Notes: generated from the sequence alone by a model not told the origin. Shown: positions 42,873 to 52,073, numbered from the stretch's first letter. The stretch is DNA of 64,000 bases from Mesorhizobium ciceri WSM4083 (GCF_000519305.1 NZ_JAFG01000005.1:124190-188189), one strand, 5' to 3'. Numbers and translations: made by a program.

Positions 42873-44071
42873 GCTACATTTCCTCGCGCCTGTCCGTGGT
42901 CAAGCCGTCGGCTTCGATGGCGGCCTCCCAGGCCGCCAGGGCGCTACGGGCCAAAGGCGTCGACGTCATCGACCTTGGCCTTGGCGAACCTGATTTTCCG
43001 ACGCCTGCCCACATCATCGAAGCAGCCTATGCAGCCGCCAAAGCGGGCCAGACCCTCTACACTGCCGCAGCCGGCTCGCCGGAAGTGCGCGAGGCCGTGG
43101 CCGGGAAGTTCAGGCGCGAGAACGGGCTGGACTACACGGCCGACGACATCGTCGTTGCCAACGGCGCCAAGCAGATCATCTTCAACGCGCTGATGGCGAC
43201 GCTGGAACCCGGCGACGAGGCCATCCTGCCCGCGCCCTATTTCGTCTCCTATCCTGAGATGGTGAAGCTGCTTGGCGGCACGCCCGTCACGGTCGAATGC
43301 AGGGAAAGCGGCGGCTTCAGGCTGACGCCCGAACTCTTGGAAAAGGCGATCACGCCGAGAACCAAATGGCTGTTCCTTAACATGCCCGGCAATCCATCCG
43401 GCGCAGTCTACTCGGCCGACGATCTCAAGGCGCTTGGCGCGGTCCTTGCCAGGCATCCGCAAGTGCTCATCCTGTCGGACGAGATCTATGAACACATCAT
43501 CTTCGATGGTCGCGAATTCGTGTCGTTCGGCAAGGCCTGCCCGGACCTGAAGGACCGAAGCCTTATCGTCAACGGCGTGGCCAAGGCCTACGCGATGACC
43601 GGCTGGCGTGTCGGTTATGCAGCCGGCCCGGCGCCACTGGTCAAGGCGATGTCGACGATCCAGAGCCAGTCGGTCACTTCGGTCTGCTCGATTGCCCAGG
43701 CGGCGACGGTCGCCGCATTGAACGGCCCGCAGGACGAGGTGACCCGTTTCCGCGAGGCATTCGAGGCGCGCAGGAACCTGGTCGTCGATGGCATAAGGCG
43801 CATCAACGGCCTGACGCTGCCGCCGCCCGAAGGCGCCTTCTATGCCTATATCGGCTGCGCCAGCCTGATCGGCCGCAGGACCCCAAGAGGCGTCGTGCTG
43901 GAGGACGATACGGCGGTGGCGACCTATCTCCTCAACGAAGGCCGCGTGGCATCGGTGCCGGGTGCTGCCTACGGACTTTCACCCTATTTCCGCATCTCCA
44001 CCGCCACCAGCGAGGAGGTGCTCGCCGAAGCGATCGAGCGGATCAATGCCGCCGTCGCGCAAGTGGAGTAG
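42869..44071 (+). CDS. class I/II PLP aminotransferase (aspartate aminotransferase-like)
   Basis: This 400-residue aminotransferase has GLGEPDFPTPAHI, LNMPGNPSGAVY and the PLP Lys in NGVAKAYAMTGWRVGY. It is a clear paralogue of 8343-9545: both have KFRRENGLDY and the YAMTGWR block. The 4-base overlap with hyuB means co-translation. It probably transaminates the amino acid released by HyuAB or makes the 2-oxoacid used by the ThDP enzyme. Confidence 0.9.
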   Translation: MSYISSRLSVVKPSASMAASQAARALRAKGVDVIDLGLGEPDFPTPAHIIEAAYAAAKAGQTLYTAAAGSPEVREAVAGKFRRENGLDYTADDIVVANGAKQIIFNALMATLEPGDEAILPAPYFVSYPEMVKLLGGTPVTVECRESGGFRLTPELLEKAITPRTKWLFLNMPGNPSGAVYSADDLKALGAVLARHPQVLILSDEIYEHIIFDGREFVSFGKACPDLKDRSLIVNGVAKAYAMTGWRVGYAAGPAPLVKAMSTIQSQSVTSVCSIAQAATVAALNGPQDEVTRFREAFEARRNLVVDGIRRINGLTLPPPEGAFYAYIGCASLIGRRTPRGVVLEDDTAVATYLLNEGRVASVPGAAYGLSPYFRISTATSEEVLAEAIERINAAVAQVE

Positions 44072-44074
44072 ACC

Positions 44075-44887
44075 ATGCCCCATTACGAACGCATCCTGAT
44101 CACCGGCGCAGCCGGCCGGCTCGGCTCGGAACTGCGAAAGGGACTGGTGCCGCTGGCAAAAACCATCCGCCTGGCGGGTCGCGAACCGTTCGGCGATCTT
44201 GCTCCTCACGAGGAAGAAGCGGTCTTCGATCTCGCCGACATGGAGGCCACCATCGCAGCGACAAAGTATTGCGATGCGATCGTGCATTTCGGCGGCGCGC
44301 CGCTTGAATGCGAATGGCAAACGATCCTGGATTCCAGCATCCGTGGTTCGTACCACATCTACGAAGGTGCCCGGAAACACGGCGTGAAGCGGGTCATCTA
44401 TGCTTCCTCGGTGCATGCCATCGGCTATCATGAGGTCGAAGCCCATATCGGCGTCGACGCGCCGGTGCGCCCCGACAGCCTCTACGGCGTGTCGAAGAAT
44501 TTCGTCGAAAGCCTGAGCCGGCTCTACTGGGACAAGTTCGGTATTGAGACGGCTTGCCTGCGTATCTTCTCGTCCTTCCCCGAACCGGCCGACCGACGCA
44601 TGCTGTGGTCGTATCTTTCCTTCGCCGACTGCGTGCGCCTGGTCGAAGCAGCACTGACGGCGCCGCGCGTCGGGCACACAATCTCGTTCGGCATATCCGA
44701 CAACAAGCTGAAAATGGTCGACAACAGCGGCGCCAACCATCTGGGATTTGTTCCGCAGGATAGTGCCGAGTCGTTCCGCACAGCGGTCGAGGCGAAGACG
44801 CAGATTCCGGATCCCAAGGCGCCATCGGTGAAGTATCTGGGCGGGTGGTTCTGCGAGCTTGGCCATCCGGACGACAAGCGGGCGTAA
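44075..44887 (+). CDS. NAD-dependent epimerase/dehydratase, uronate dehydrogenase-like
   Basis: This 270-residue extended-SDR-like protein has the NAD motif ITGAAGRLGSELR, FGGAPLE, VIYASSVHAIGY and Tyr-x3-Lys in YGVSKNFVE. The blocks CLRIFSSFPEPADRRML and VGHTISFGISDN match uronate dehydrogenases (Udh), which oxidise galacturonate or glucuronate to aldarolactones. It is the last gene of the hyuAB operon, 3 bases after the aminotransferase. In this setting the substrate may not be a uronate. Confidence 0.85.
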   Translation: MPHYERILITGAAGRLGSELRKGLVPLAKTIRLAGREPFGDLAPHEEEAVFDLADMEATIAATKYCDAIVHFGGAPLECEWQTILDSSIRGSYHIYEGARKHGVKRVIYASSVHAIGYHEVEAHIGVDAPVRPDSLYGVSKNFVESLSRLYWDKFGIETACLRIFSSFPEPADRRMLWSYLSFADCVRLVEAALTAPRVGHTISFGISDNKLKMVDNSGANHLGFVPQDSAESFRTAVEAKTQIPDPKAPSVKYLGGWFCELGHPDDKRA

Positions 44888-44966
44888 CTATCAAAATACC
44901 GATCCGCTAGATTGCGCAGACGGAAGCCCAACTGTTCAATCGTCGCTCGCCTCCGCGTTGATTGCC

Positions 44967-45152
44967 ATGATCGACGCCAAGCGCAAGGGCAAAAAACCCC
45001 CGAAACCCGCGCCGAAACCCAAAGAGAACGTGGTCGACCTGGCCTCGGTTCTCCCCCGGGGGCGGCATCCTACGCGGAAAGTGCGCGTGCTCACCGAGAT
45101 GCTGATTGAGTATTTCAAACGCAACCCGGATGTTTGGGGTCCTGACGGCTAG
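44967..45152 (+). pseudogene. small ORF, possible Ku C-terminal remnant fused to another fragment
   Basis: A 61-codon reading frame in the 44,888-45,345 gap. Residues from ATG (IDAKRKGKKPPKPAPKPKE, then NVVDL) resemble the C-terminal linker of bacterial Ku proteins, where a Lys/Pro-rich stretch precedes a VVNLMDAL-type segment. After VVDLASVL the sequence changes to RHPTRKVRVLTEMLIEYF and DVWG, which looks more like the tail of a LysR regulator. No complete ku is present. Probably a decayed, chimeric remnant; it could also be an unrelated small gene. The rest of the gap (45,153-45,345) shows nothing recognisable. Confidence 0.35.
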
Positions 45153-45345
45153 GACACGAACGGTTCGAAGCCTTGTCAAGGAACCGCGCTCGACGGTCCC
45201 ATTCCGAGCCGTCGCGTTCGGCGACATTCTCGCACGTTCCGCGCGTCGGGGCTCTTACGCAAAAGACAGAGGCTTTAGCGTTTGGAAAGGGAGATGTGTT
45301 TCTTCTCGAGGGAGCAGGCGGCGCGCCGGCAGCAGAGGCGAATCG

Positions 45346-46143
45346 ATGGATATCTTTGGCATCAAGGCACTTCTGATCTGCGCGCTGATCTTCATTCCGT
45401 TCGAACATCTCTTTGCCGAGCGGCCGCAGAAGATCTTCCGCAAGGGTTTCGCTGTCGATCTGATCTATCTGCTGTTCAACGGCTTCATCATAAAGCTGGC
45501 CATCGTCATGATGGCGGCAGGCGCGCTCGGTGCTGCTGCACTTCTGGTCCCGCCGGGGATAACGCAGGCCGTCAGCGGCCAGCCCGTCTGGCTGCAGGTT
45601 GCCGAAATCATCGTGATCACCGATGTCGGCGTCTACTGGACACATCGGGCCTTCCACAAAATCCCCGCGCTTTGGAAGTTCCATGCCGTTCACCACGGCA
45701 TCGAGGAACTCGACTGGCTCGGGGCCTTCCACAATCATCCCGTCGACGCCATCGTCACAAAGGCAATATCGCTGACGCCGATCTTTTTCCTCGGCTTCTC
45801 GGAAGCGTCGATCGCCGTCTTTTCGACTCTCTACCTTGGACATACGCTGCTTGTGCATTCAAACGTGCGGATTCCGTTCGGCCCCTTGAAGTGGCTGATC
45901 GCCAGCCCGCAGTTCCATCGCTGGCACCATGCCAACCAGCGCGAAGCCTATGACAAGAACTTCGCCGGGCAGTTGCCTTTCCTCGACCTGCTGTTCGGCA
46001 CCTACAATCCCACCGGTGACAAGGTGCCGGACAAGTACGGCGTCGACGATCCGATCCCTTCCACCTATTTCGGCCAGATCGGCTATCCGCTCCTGCGCCG
46101 CAGGAAACCGCCGAACCGGGCGCTGCCGAACACCGAGGCCTGA
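45346..46143 (+). CDS. sterol desaturase / fatty acid hydroxylase family membrane protein
   Basis: This 265-residue membrane protein has the histidine clusters of the fatty acid hydroxylase superfamily: HRAFHK, HAVHHG, HNHP and HRWHHA, which hold a di-iron centre, placed between hydrophobic spans (ALLICALIFIPFEHLF; IIKLAIVMMAAGALGAAALL). It oxidises or desaturates a lipid, possibly a hopanoid, carotenoid or ornithine lipid. The ATG at 45346 gives a natural membrane start; the frame is open upstream. Confidence 0.88.
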   Translation: MDIFGIKALLICALIFIPFEHLFAERPQKIFRKGFAVDLIYLLFNGFIIKLAIVMMAAGALGAAALLVPPGITQAVSGQPVWLQVAEIIVITDVGVYWTHRAFHKIPALWKFHAVHHGIEELDWLGAFHNHPVDAIVTKAISLTPIFFLGFSEASIAVFSTLYLGHTLLVHSNVRIPFGPLKWLIASPQFHRWHHANQREAYDKNFAGQLPFLDLLFGTYNPTGDKVPDKYGVDDPIPSTYFGQIGYPLLRRRKPPNRALPNTEA

Positions 46144-46242
46144 CGGCTGGCTCGACGGTGCGGCATCCACGCCGGTCCCCTTCGAGCCGTGGAACGCCGA
46201 ACGGGAAGGCTTTTCGTCTCGAATCGGCTAAACCTTCGAGGC

Positions 46243-46938
46243 ATGAACGAGACCTCACTCTATGCGCCGGTGAAGCGGTTCCTCGAAAGCCTCGACTTTG
46301 TCGTCAAAGGCGAGATCGGCGGCTGCGATGTCGTTGCATTGCGCGAGGGCGAGCCGCCGATTGTCGTCATCTGCGAGTTGAAGCTGCAGTTCAATCTCGA
46401 ACTGGTGCTGCAAGGTGTCGATCGCGCGGCGGCCTGCGACGAGGTGTGGCTGGCCGCGCGCATGTCGGCTCGCGGCAAGGGACGCGAAAGCGATGCCAGG
46501 TTCCGCAATCTCTGCCGCCGGCTTGGTTTCGGCCTGCTTGGCGTGACCGCGACGGACCGGGTCGAGGTGCTTCTCAGCCCGATCGCGCTGGCGCCGCGCA
46601 AGAATGCCCGCCGGCGCTCTCGCCTGGTCGACGAGCACCAGCGCCGTCGCGGCGATCCGGTTGTGGGGGGCGGGACGCGCAATCCGATCATGACGGCCTA
46701 TCGCCAAAGCGCCCTCGCCTGCGCTGCCGCCATGGTGGACGGACCCAGGCGGCCGCGGGATCTGAAGGCGGTGACGCCGATCGCGCCGAAAATCCTGCAG
46801 CACAATGTTTATGGCTGGTTCGCGCGCGTCGACCGCGGCCTTTACGATCTTACCGATGCCGGCCGTGCGTCTTTGGTCCGCTGGCCGCAGGCATCGCACG
46901 AATCCCGACACGCAATTTTGAACGCACCGGCCATATGA
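46243..46938 (+). CDS. DUF2161 family protein, putative PD-(D/E)XK nuclease fold
   Basis: This 231-residue protein matches the DUF2161 family. The motif GGCDVVALREG...VVICELKL (Asp near residue 28, Glu-x-Lys near residue 46) is the PD-(D/E)XK nuclease core. The C-terminal half has a helix-turn-helix-like region ending in ARVDRGLYDLTDAGRASL. Function unknown; a DNA-related phosphodiesterase is the usual inference. It stands alone between the desaturase and a DUF930 gene. The ATG at 46243 is the start that gives NETSLYAPVKRFLE. Confidence 0.8.
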   Translation: MNETSLYAPVKRFLESLDFVVKGEIGGCDVVALREGEPPIVVICELKLQFNLELVLQGVDRAAACDEVWLAARMSARGKGRESDARFRNLCRRLGFGLLGVTATDRVEVLLSPIALAPRKNARRRSRLVDEHQRRRGDPVVGGGTRNPIMTAYRQSALACAAAMVDGPRRPRDLKAVTPIAPKILQHNVYGWFARVDRGLYDLTDAGRASLVRWPQASHESRHAILNAPAI

Positions 46939-47012
46939 TTGAAGATTCCCGCGGCGTCCGAGGCGGTTCGCTCGGTTGATTTCTCCGACAAAATATGTTG
47001 CTTGTCCCGCCC

Positions 47013-47402
47013 ATGAAGAAGCTCTGCATGACCGCCTTGGCGTCAGTGACACTGAGTTTTCCAGCCGTCGCAATGGACAATGCATTGCGCGCCGGTCTGA
47101 TGAAACTCGATCCCCAAACTCGCCTTGAACAGCGTTGCGACGCCGAAGTGCTCGACCGCATTACCCATGACGATCGCAAATTCAAAGCCGACCGCGTCGT
47201 CGCCTACGCCTTTGCGACGCCCGAGATGGGTGCCGATGCGATCAAGAGCCCGGGTGCTGCGTTTCGCAGCAAGGGGCAGTGGTACAGGCTGAAATTCAAG
47301 TGCCAGACCGCACCGGACCATATGGAAGTCCTGCAGCTCCGCTACCGGATCGGCGACGAGATTCCGGAAGCCGACTGGGCAAAGTATAATCTCTACGATT
47401 GA
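47013..47402 (+). CDS. DUF930 family secreted protein
   Basis: This 129-residue protein has a signal peptide (MKKLCMTALASVTLSFPAVA) and the DUF930 core found in rhizobia and brucellae: LDPQTRLEQRCDAEVL, VAYAFATPEM and RSKGQWYRLKFKCQT. Two conserved Cys (in QRCDAE and KFKCQT) may form a disulfide in the periplasm. Function unknown. An in-frame start 18 bases upstream is less likely because the ATG at 47013 begins the signal peptide. Confidence 0.82.
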   Translation: MKKLCMTALASVTLSFPAVAMDNALRAGLMKLDPQTRLEQRCDAEVLDRITHDDRKFKADRVVAYAFATPEMGADAIKSPGAAFRSKGQWYRLKFKCQTAPDHMEVLQLRYRIGDEIPEADWAKYNLYD

Positions 47403-47583
47403 TTTGTGATCGGCCATGGTTTTGCCTGGCTGTCGGCGAGTGCCGCGAGCCTTGGATCCGGCTTGACGTGACGATGCTTCGGTGACGGCGCCACGCGTGA
47501 TCCCTTGACGCCAAGGGACCACCAAGTTAGGGCCTCTGGATAATCGACGAACACTCGGCAAAATCAGCAAGGGCTTCCTGTCG

Positions 47584-48246
47584 ATGGACATTTTTTTCAG
47601 CGCTGCCAGTCTGACCGCCCTGCTCCAGGTCATCGCCATCGATCTCGTGCTGGCCGGCGACAATGCAATCGTCATCGGCCTTGCCGCTGCCGGCCTGCCT
47701 GCCGAACAACGCAAGAAGGCGATTCTTCTCGGCGTGGTGGCGGCTACGGTGCTGCGCATCGGGTTTGCCGCAATTACCGTCAAGCTGCTGGCGATCGTCG
47801 GCCTGCTGCTGGCCGGCGGCATCCTGCTGCTGTGGGTCTGCTGGAAGATGTATCGCGAGCTTCGCACGTCGCATGCCGACGAGCTGGAAGCGACCGAGGC
47901 GCTGTCTAACTCCGATTTCGACAGCGACAATGCGGTGGCCGGCAAGACGAAGCGCAAGACCCTTGGCCAGGCTGCCTTGCAGATTGTCGTCGCCGACGTG
48001 TCGATGTCGCTCGACAACGTGCTGGCTGTCGCGGGTGCCGCGCGCGATCATTTTCCGGTGCTGGTTATCGGCCTGGTGCTGTCGATCGCGCTGATGGGCC
48101 TCGCCGCGACTTTCATTGCCAAGCTGCTGCATCGCCACCGCTGGATTGCCTATGTCGGCCTGCTGATCATTTTCTATGTGGCTTTGGACATGGTCTATCG
48201 TGGCGCGGTGGAAGTCTGGCCGCACGTAAACGGCGCCGTCGGCTGA
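47584..48246 (+). CDS. TerC family integral membrane protein
   Basis: This 220-residue membrane protein has the TerC family signature Asp residues: VIAIDLVLAGDNAIVIGLAA in the first span and VVADVSMSLDNVLAVAGAA in the second repeat, with about six to seven membrane spans. Relatives (YkoY, YjbE, Alx) export Mn2+ or work in metallation of exported proteins. The 181-base leader was checked for a yybP-ykoY Mn riboswitch core and none was found. Confidence 0.9.
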   Translation: MDIFFSAASLTALLQVIAIDLVLAGDNAIVIGLAAAGLPAEQRKKAILLGVVAATVLRIGFAAITVKLLAIVGLLLAGGILLLWVCWKMYRELRTSHADELEATEALSNSDFDSDNAVAGKTKRKTLGQAALQIVVADVSMSLDNVLAVAGAARDHFPVLVIGLVLSIALMGLAATFIAKLLHRHRWIAYVGLLIIFYVALDMVYRGAVEVWPHVNGAVG

Positions 48247-48388
48247 GACCGCATCAGCCGCGGCTTCGATCCGGAGCTCGGTCCGCGGCGCAATCGCCAT
48301 GCGTTTTGCCGCATAGCAGGCCTGCCCATACCAATACCGCAATAAGTGTGGTACTGCGCCGCAATCCTGAAAAGCCCGGAAACCCTCT

Positions 48389-49702
48389 ATGTCCGCTCCC
48401 CGCGTGAGTTTTGTCAGTCTTGGATGCCCGAAGGCCCTTGTGGATTCGGAGCGCATCATCACGCGCCTGCGCGCCGAAGGTTACGAAATCGCGCGCAAGC
48501 ATGACGGCGCCGACCTCGTCGTCGTCAACACCTGCGGCTTTCTCGATTCCGCCCGCGACGAGTCGCTCAACGCCATCGGCTCCGCGCTTTCGGAAAACGG
48601 CCGGGTGATCGTCACCGGTTGCCTGGGCGCCGAGCCGGACGTCATTCGCGAAAAGCACCCCAACGTGCTGGCGATCACCGGGCCGCAGGCCTATGAGAGC
48701 GTGATGGCTGCGGTCCATGAGGCCGCACCGCCTTCGCACGACCCCTATATCGATCTCCTGCCACCGCAGGGCGTCAAGCTGACGCCGCGCCACTACGCCT
48801 ATCTCAAGATTTCCGAAGGCTGCAACAACCGCTGCACCTTCTGCATCATTCCCGCACTGCGTGGCGACCTCGTCTCGCGGCCGGCGGCCGATGTGCTGCG
48901 CGAAGCCGAGAAACTGGCCAAGGCTGGCGTCAAGGAACTTCTGGTCATCTCGCAGGACACCAGCGCCTACGGCATCGACATCAAGTACCAGACGTCGATG
49001 TTCGGCGACCGTGAGGTGCGCGCGAAATTCCTCGATCTGTCCGAGGAACTGGGCAAGCTCGGCATCTGGGTGCGCATGCACTATGTCTACCCCTACCCGC
49101 ATGTCGCCGACGTCATCCCGCTGATGGCAGAGGGCAAGATCCTGCCTTACCTGGATATCCCGTTCCAGCATGCCTCGCCGCAGGTGTTGAAGAACATGCG
49201 CCGGCCGGCGCATGGCGAAAAGACGCTCGAGCGCATTCGCGGCTGGCGCGAGGTCTGCCCGGATCTGGCCATCCGCTCCACCTTCATCGTCGGCTTCCCC
49301 GGCGAGACGGATGACGATTTCGAGATGCTGCTCGACTGGCTCGATGAAGCCAAGATCGACCGCGCCGGCTGCTTCAAATATGAGCCGGTCCGCGGCGCCC
49401 GTTCCAACGATCTCGGTCTCGAACAGGTCCCGCAGGAGATCAAGGAGGCGCGCTGGCACCGCTTCATGCAGCGCCAGCAGAAGATTTCGGCGACGCAGCT
49501 GGCCAAGAAGGTCGGCAAGCGCCTGCCAGTGCTGATCGACGAGGCGCACGGCACGTCGGCAAAGGGCCGCACCAAATACGACGCGCCCGAGATCGACGGC
49601 TCGGTGCACATCCAGTCGCGCCGTCCGCTGCGCCAAGGCGACATCGTCACCGTCAAGATCGACCGCGCCGATGCCTATGACCTCTATGGTTCGGCGGTCT
49701 GA
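48389..49702 (+). CDS. rimO: ribosomal protein S12 methylthiotransferase RimO
   Basis: This 437-residue radical SAM enzyme has the three domains of RimO: N-terminal MTTase domain with Cys residues in [21 protein letters not shown] and TGCLG (second Fe-S cluster), radical SAM Cys-x3-Cys-x2-Cys in [13 protein letters not shown], and a C-terminal TRAM domain ([11 protein letters not shown]...VTVKIDRA). The [12 protein letters not shown] start separates it from MiaB. It adds a methylthio group to Asp of ribosomal protein S12. Confidence 0.96.
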   Translation: MSAPRVSFVSLGCPKALVDSERIITRLRAEGYEIARKHDGADLVVVNTCGFLDSARDESLNAIGSALSENGRVIVTGCLGAEPDVIREKHPNVLAITGPQAYESVMAAVHEAAPPSHDPYIDLLPPQGVKLTPRHYAYLKISEGCNNRCTFCIIPALRGDLVSRPAADVLREAEKLAKAGVKELLVISQDTSAYGIDIKYQTSMFGDREVRAKFLDLSEELGKLGIWVRMHYVYPYPHVADVIPLMAEGKILPYLDIPFQHASPQVLKNMRRPAHGEKTLERIRGWREVCPDLAIRSTFIVGFPGETDDDFEMLLDWLDEAKIDRAGCFKYEPVRGARSNDLGLEQVPQEIKEARWHRFMQRQQKISATQLAKKVGKRLPVLIDEAHGTSAKGRTKYDAPEIDGSVHIQSRRPLRQGDIVTVKIDRADAYDLYGSAV

Positions 49703-49801
49703 CGGGCCGTATTTACTACATCTGGCGATAGTTCAGCCGTCTTAACCCGCTCAGCCGCGATCCGCTCTATGGTTTGCTGACCGTAGATGCGGGAAATGCG
49801 G

Positions 49802-50908
49802 ATGATCACCAGACCTGCGGAACAAAATTACATCGCGACGCTGGACCTGCTCAGGCTGGCGGCAGCACTTGCCGTCGTGTTCTTCCATTATTTCTTTCGC
49901 GGCGCTGCCGCCGAGGGCTACCTCGCGCAGGGTTACCCGCTTGCGGCACCGTTCGCCCTCTACGGCTATCTCGGCGTCAATCTGTTCTTCCTGATCAGCG
50001 GTTTCGTCATTGCCTGGTCGGCGGAAAACCGCAGCTGGGATCAGTTTGCGGTCGCGCGGGTCGTTCGCCTCTATCCGGGCTTCCTGCTCTGCATGACGAT
50101 CACCTTCGCGATTGTCTTTCTTGCCGGGTCACCGCTGCTTTCGGCCTCTTTCGTTCAGTATGCCGCCAATCTGTCGATGTTCGCGCCGGCGTTCGGTCAG
50201 CCCTTCATGGACGGCGTCTACTGGTCGATCGTTCTTGAACTGGTGTTCTACGGCTGGGTAACGCTGGCCCTGCTCACCGGGCTGTTTCAGAAACGCAAGC
50301 TGGAGCTGATCTTCATCTGGCTGGCGATCTCGGCCTTGAACGAGTTCTTCATCGGCAGCGGCGCCGCTAGGCTGCTGTTCATCACCGAGTTCGGACCGTT
50401 CTTCGCCGCCGGCGTGCTGGTCCACCACCTGCATGCTCATGGCCGTTCACTGCCTGCAATGCTGCTGCTTGCCGCCGCGTTCCTGATCTCCTGTGGCACG
50501 CTGTCGGTAACGCAGCACTGGATGCTTGGCCACTACGGCATTGCCGTTGCCTCCGCCAATCTCGTCGTCGCCAACGTCGTCATGCACGCGACCTTGATCG
50601 GCGCGGTGCTGCTGCGCAATCGTCTGCGGCCGTCGGCGCTCACCCTGGCGCTGGGCGGGCTGACCTATCCGCTCTATTTGCTGCACCAGGACATCGGCTA
50701 TCTCGCCATCAATACGGCAACGCCCCTTGTCGGCAAATGGCTTGCCGCCTTTGGCTGCATCGCGCTGATGCTCTTCGTTTCGTGGGCGATCTGGCGCACC
50801 TGCGAACGACCCGCGCAGCTTCTGCTCCGGGTTTGGCTCGGCCGCGCGGTTGATGCCGGCCTGGGGCGGTTTCGCCGCATCTCAGCCGGAGCGCAGCCCG
50901 CCGAATGA
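49802..50908 (+). CDS. acyltransferase family 3 membrane protein
   Basis: This protein of about 368 residues is an acyltransferase 3 family member (as OafA, NodX, OpgC): LDLLRLAAALAVVFFHYFFRG with the catalytic His, GYLGVNLFFLISGFVIAWS, and around ten membrane spans. It would O-acylate a surface sugar or glycan. Three nearby ATGs are possible (49787, 49796, 49802); the last has GGGA at 8 bases. It ends beside a hairpin that faces the BMP transporter operon. Confidence 0.88.
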   Translation: MITRPAEQNYIATLDLLRLAAALAVVFFHYFFRGAAAEGYLAQGYPLAAPFALYGYLGVNLFFLISGFVIAWSAENRSWDQFAVARVVRLYPGFLLCMTITFAIVFLAGSPLLSASFVQYAANLSMFAPAFGQPFMDGVYWSIVLELVFYGWVTLALLTGLFQKRKLELIFIWLAISALNEFFIGSGAARLLFITEFGPFFAAGVLVHHLHAHGRSLPAMLLLAAAFLISCGTLSVTQHWMLGHYGIAVASANLVVANVVMHATLIGAVLLRNRLRPSALTLALGGLTYPLYLLHQDIGYLAINTATPLVGKWLAAFGCIALMLFVSWAIWRTCERPAQLLLRVWLGRAVDAGLGRFRRISAGAQPAE

Positions 50909-50912
50909 AGAA

Positions 50913-50930
50913 GGGCGCCTCGCGGCGCCC
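50913..50930. terminator. bidirectional terminator-like hairpin
   Basis: GGGCGCC, loop TCGC, GGCGCCC: a perfect 7-base GC stem between the convergent acyltransferase and BMP genes. The flanks are T-rich on the + side (TCCTCATTTCG) rather than a full T-run, so termination is likely but not certain. Confidence 0.6.
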
Positions 50931-50955
50931 TCCTCATTTCGACCTTTTGCGCTGC

Positions 50956-52023
50956 TTACTGCGGCAGCTTGTCGTCGACGCCCTTCACATAAAAATTCAT
51001 GCCGAGCAGCGTGCCGTCGTCGGCGACTTCACCATCCTTCAGCCACGGCGTGCCGTCCTGCTTGGCAACCGGTCCGGTGAAGGGGTTCCAGCCGCCGGCG
51101 ATCTTCTTTTCGGTGGCTTCGGCCATCGCCTTAACGTCGTCGGGCATGTTGGTGTAGGCCGACATCTTGACGGCGCCGTCCTTGATGCCGAGCCAGACAT
51201 TGTCCGGCTTCCAGGTGCCGTCGAGCGCGGCCTGGACGCGGCTGATGTAATACGGACCCCATTCGTCGGTGAGCGAGGTCAACTGCGCGTTCGGCGCGAA
51301 CTTGATCATGTCGGAGGACTGGCCGAAGCCTTTCAGCTTGCGCTCCTCGGCCACCTGCAGGGCAGCGGTCGAATCGGTGTGCTGGACGATGATGTCGGCG
51401 CCCTGGTCGAACAGCGCCTTGGCGGCGTCGGCTTCCTTGCCCGGATCGAACCAGGAGTTCACCCAGACGATCTTGGCCTTGAAGTTCGGATTGATCGACT
51501 GCGCGCCGAGCATGAAGGAGTTGATGCCCATCACCACTTCGGGGATCGGGAAGGAAACGATATAGCCGGCGACCCCAGCCTTCGATTCCTTGGCGGCGAT
51601 CTGGCCAAGAATGTAGCGGCCTTCGTAGAAGCGCGCATTGTAGATGCCGAGATTGTCAGCGGTCTTGTAACCGGTGGCGTGCTCGAACATCACCTTCGGG
51701 AATTTCTTGGCGACCTTCACTTCCGGGTCCATGAAGCCGAAGGAGGTGCCGAAGATGATCTTGCAGCCTTCGCGTGCCAGGCGCTCGAAAGCACGGTCGG
51801 CATCGGGGCCTTCCGAGACGTTTTCGAGATAGGCGGTCTCGACCTTGTCACCGAGCGCCTTCTCCACCTCGAGACGGCCCTGATCGTGCTGGTAGGAGTA
51901 GCCGAAGTCGCCGATCGGGCCGGTGTAGACCCAGCAGGCCTTCAGCTTGTCCGCGGCCTCGGCCGTCGCTGCCAGCGACATGGCGGCGGTCGTGGTCATC
52001 AGGGCAATAAGCAGTTTTTTCAT
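50956..52023 (-). CDS. BMP family ABC transporter substrate-binding protein
   Basis: This 355-residue protein has a signal peptide (MKKLLIALMTTTAAMSLAAT, cleavage after AEA) and the Bmp/PnrA-like fold: KACWVYTGPIGDFGYSYQHDQG and GVAGYIVSFPIPEVVMGINSF. There is no lipobox Cys, so it is a free periplasmic protein, as expected in a Gram-negative. AGAGG precedes the ATG at 52023; the open frame continues upstream only as antisense-like sequence. The family binds nucleosides or purines. It is the last gene of the minus ABC operon, an unusual position for the binding protein. Confidence 0.9.
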   Translation of the reverse strand: MKKLLIALMTTTAAMSLAATAEAADKLKACWVYTGPIGDFGYSYQHDQGRLEVEKALGDKVETAYLENVSEGPDADRAFERLAREGCKIIFGTSFGFMDPEVKVAKKFPKVMFEHATGYKTADNLGIYNARFYEGRYILGQIAAKESKAGVAGYIVSFPIPEVVMGINSFMLGAQSINPNFKAKIVWVNSWFDPGKEADAAKALFDQGADIIVQHTDSTAALQVAEERKLKGFGQSSDMIKFAPNAQLTSLTDEWGPYYISRVQAALDGTWKPDNVWLGIKDGAVKMSAYTNMPDDVKAMAEATEKKIAGGWNPFTGPVAKQDGTPWLKDGEVADDGTLLGMNFYVKGVDDKLPQ

Positions 52024-52073
52024 CGTGTTACCTCTCTGAGTTAAGCCTTGGAGCTTCCCGTTTGTTTTTATTG

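Noticed and set aside
45160-45200. A GGTTCGAAGCC stretch resembling a tRNA T-arm
   Set aside because: No acceptor stem, D-arm or anticodon arm can be formed around it.
47403-47583. A yybP-ykoY manganese riboswitch upstream of the TerC gene
   Set aside because: TerC relatives often have it, but the conserved GGGGAGTA-type core was not found; only a weak TCCCTT/AAGGGA repeat is present.
48295-48320. ATGCG/CGCAT repeat between the TerC gene and rimO
   Set aside because: Only 5-base arms and no T-run; too weak to call a terminator.
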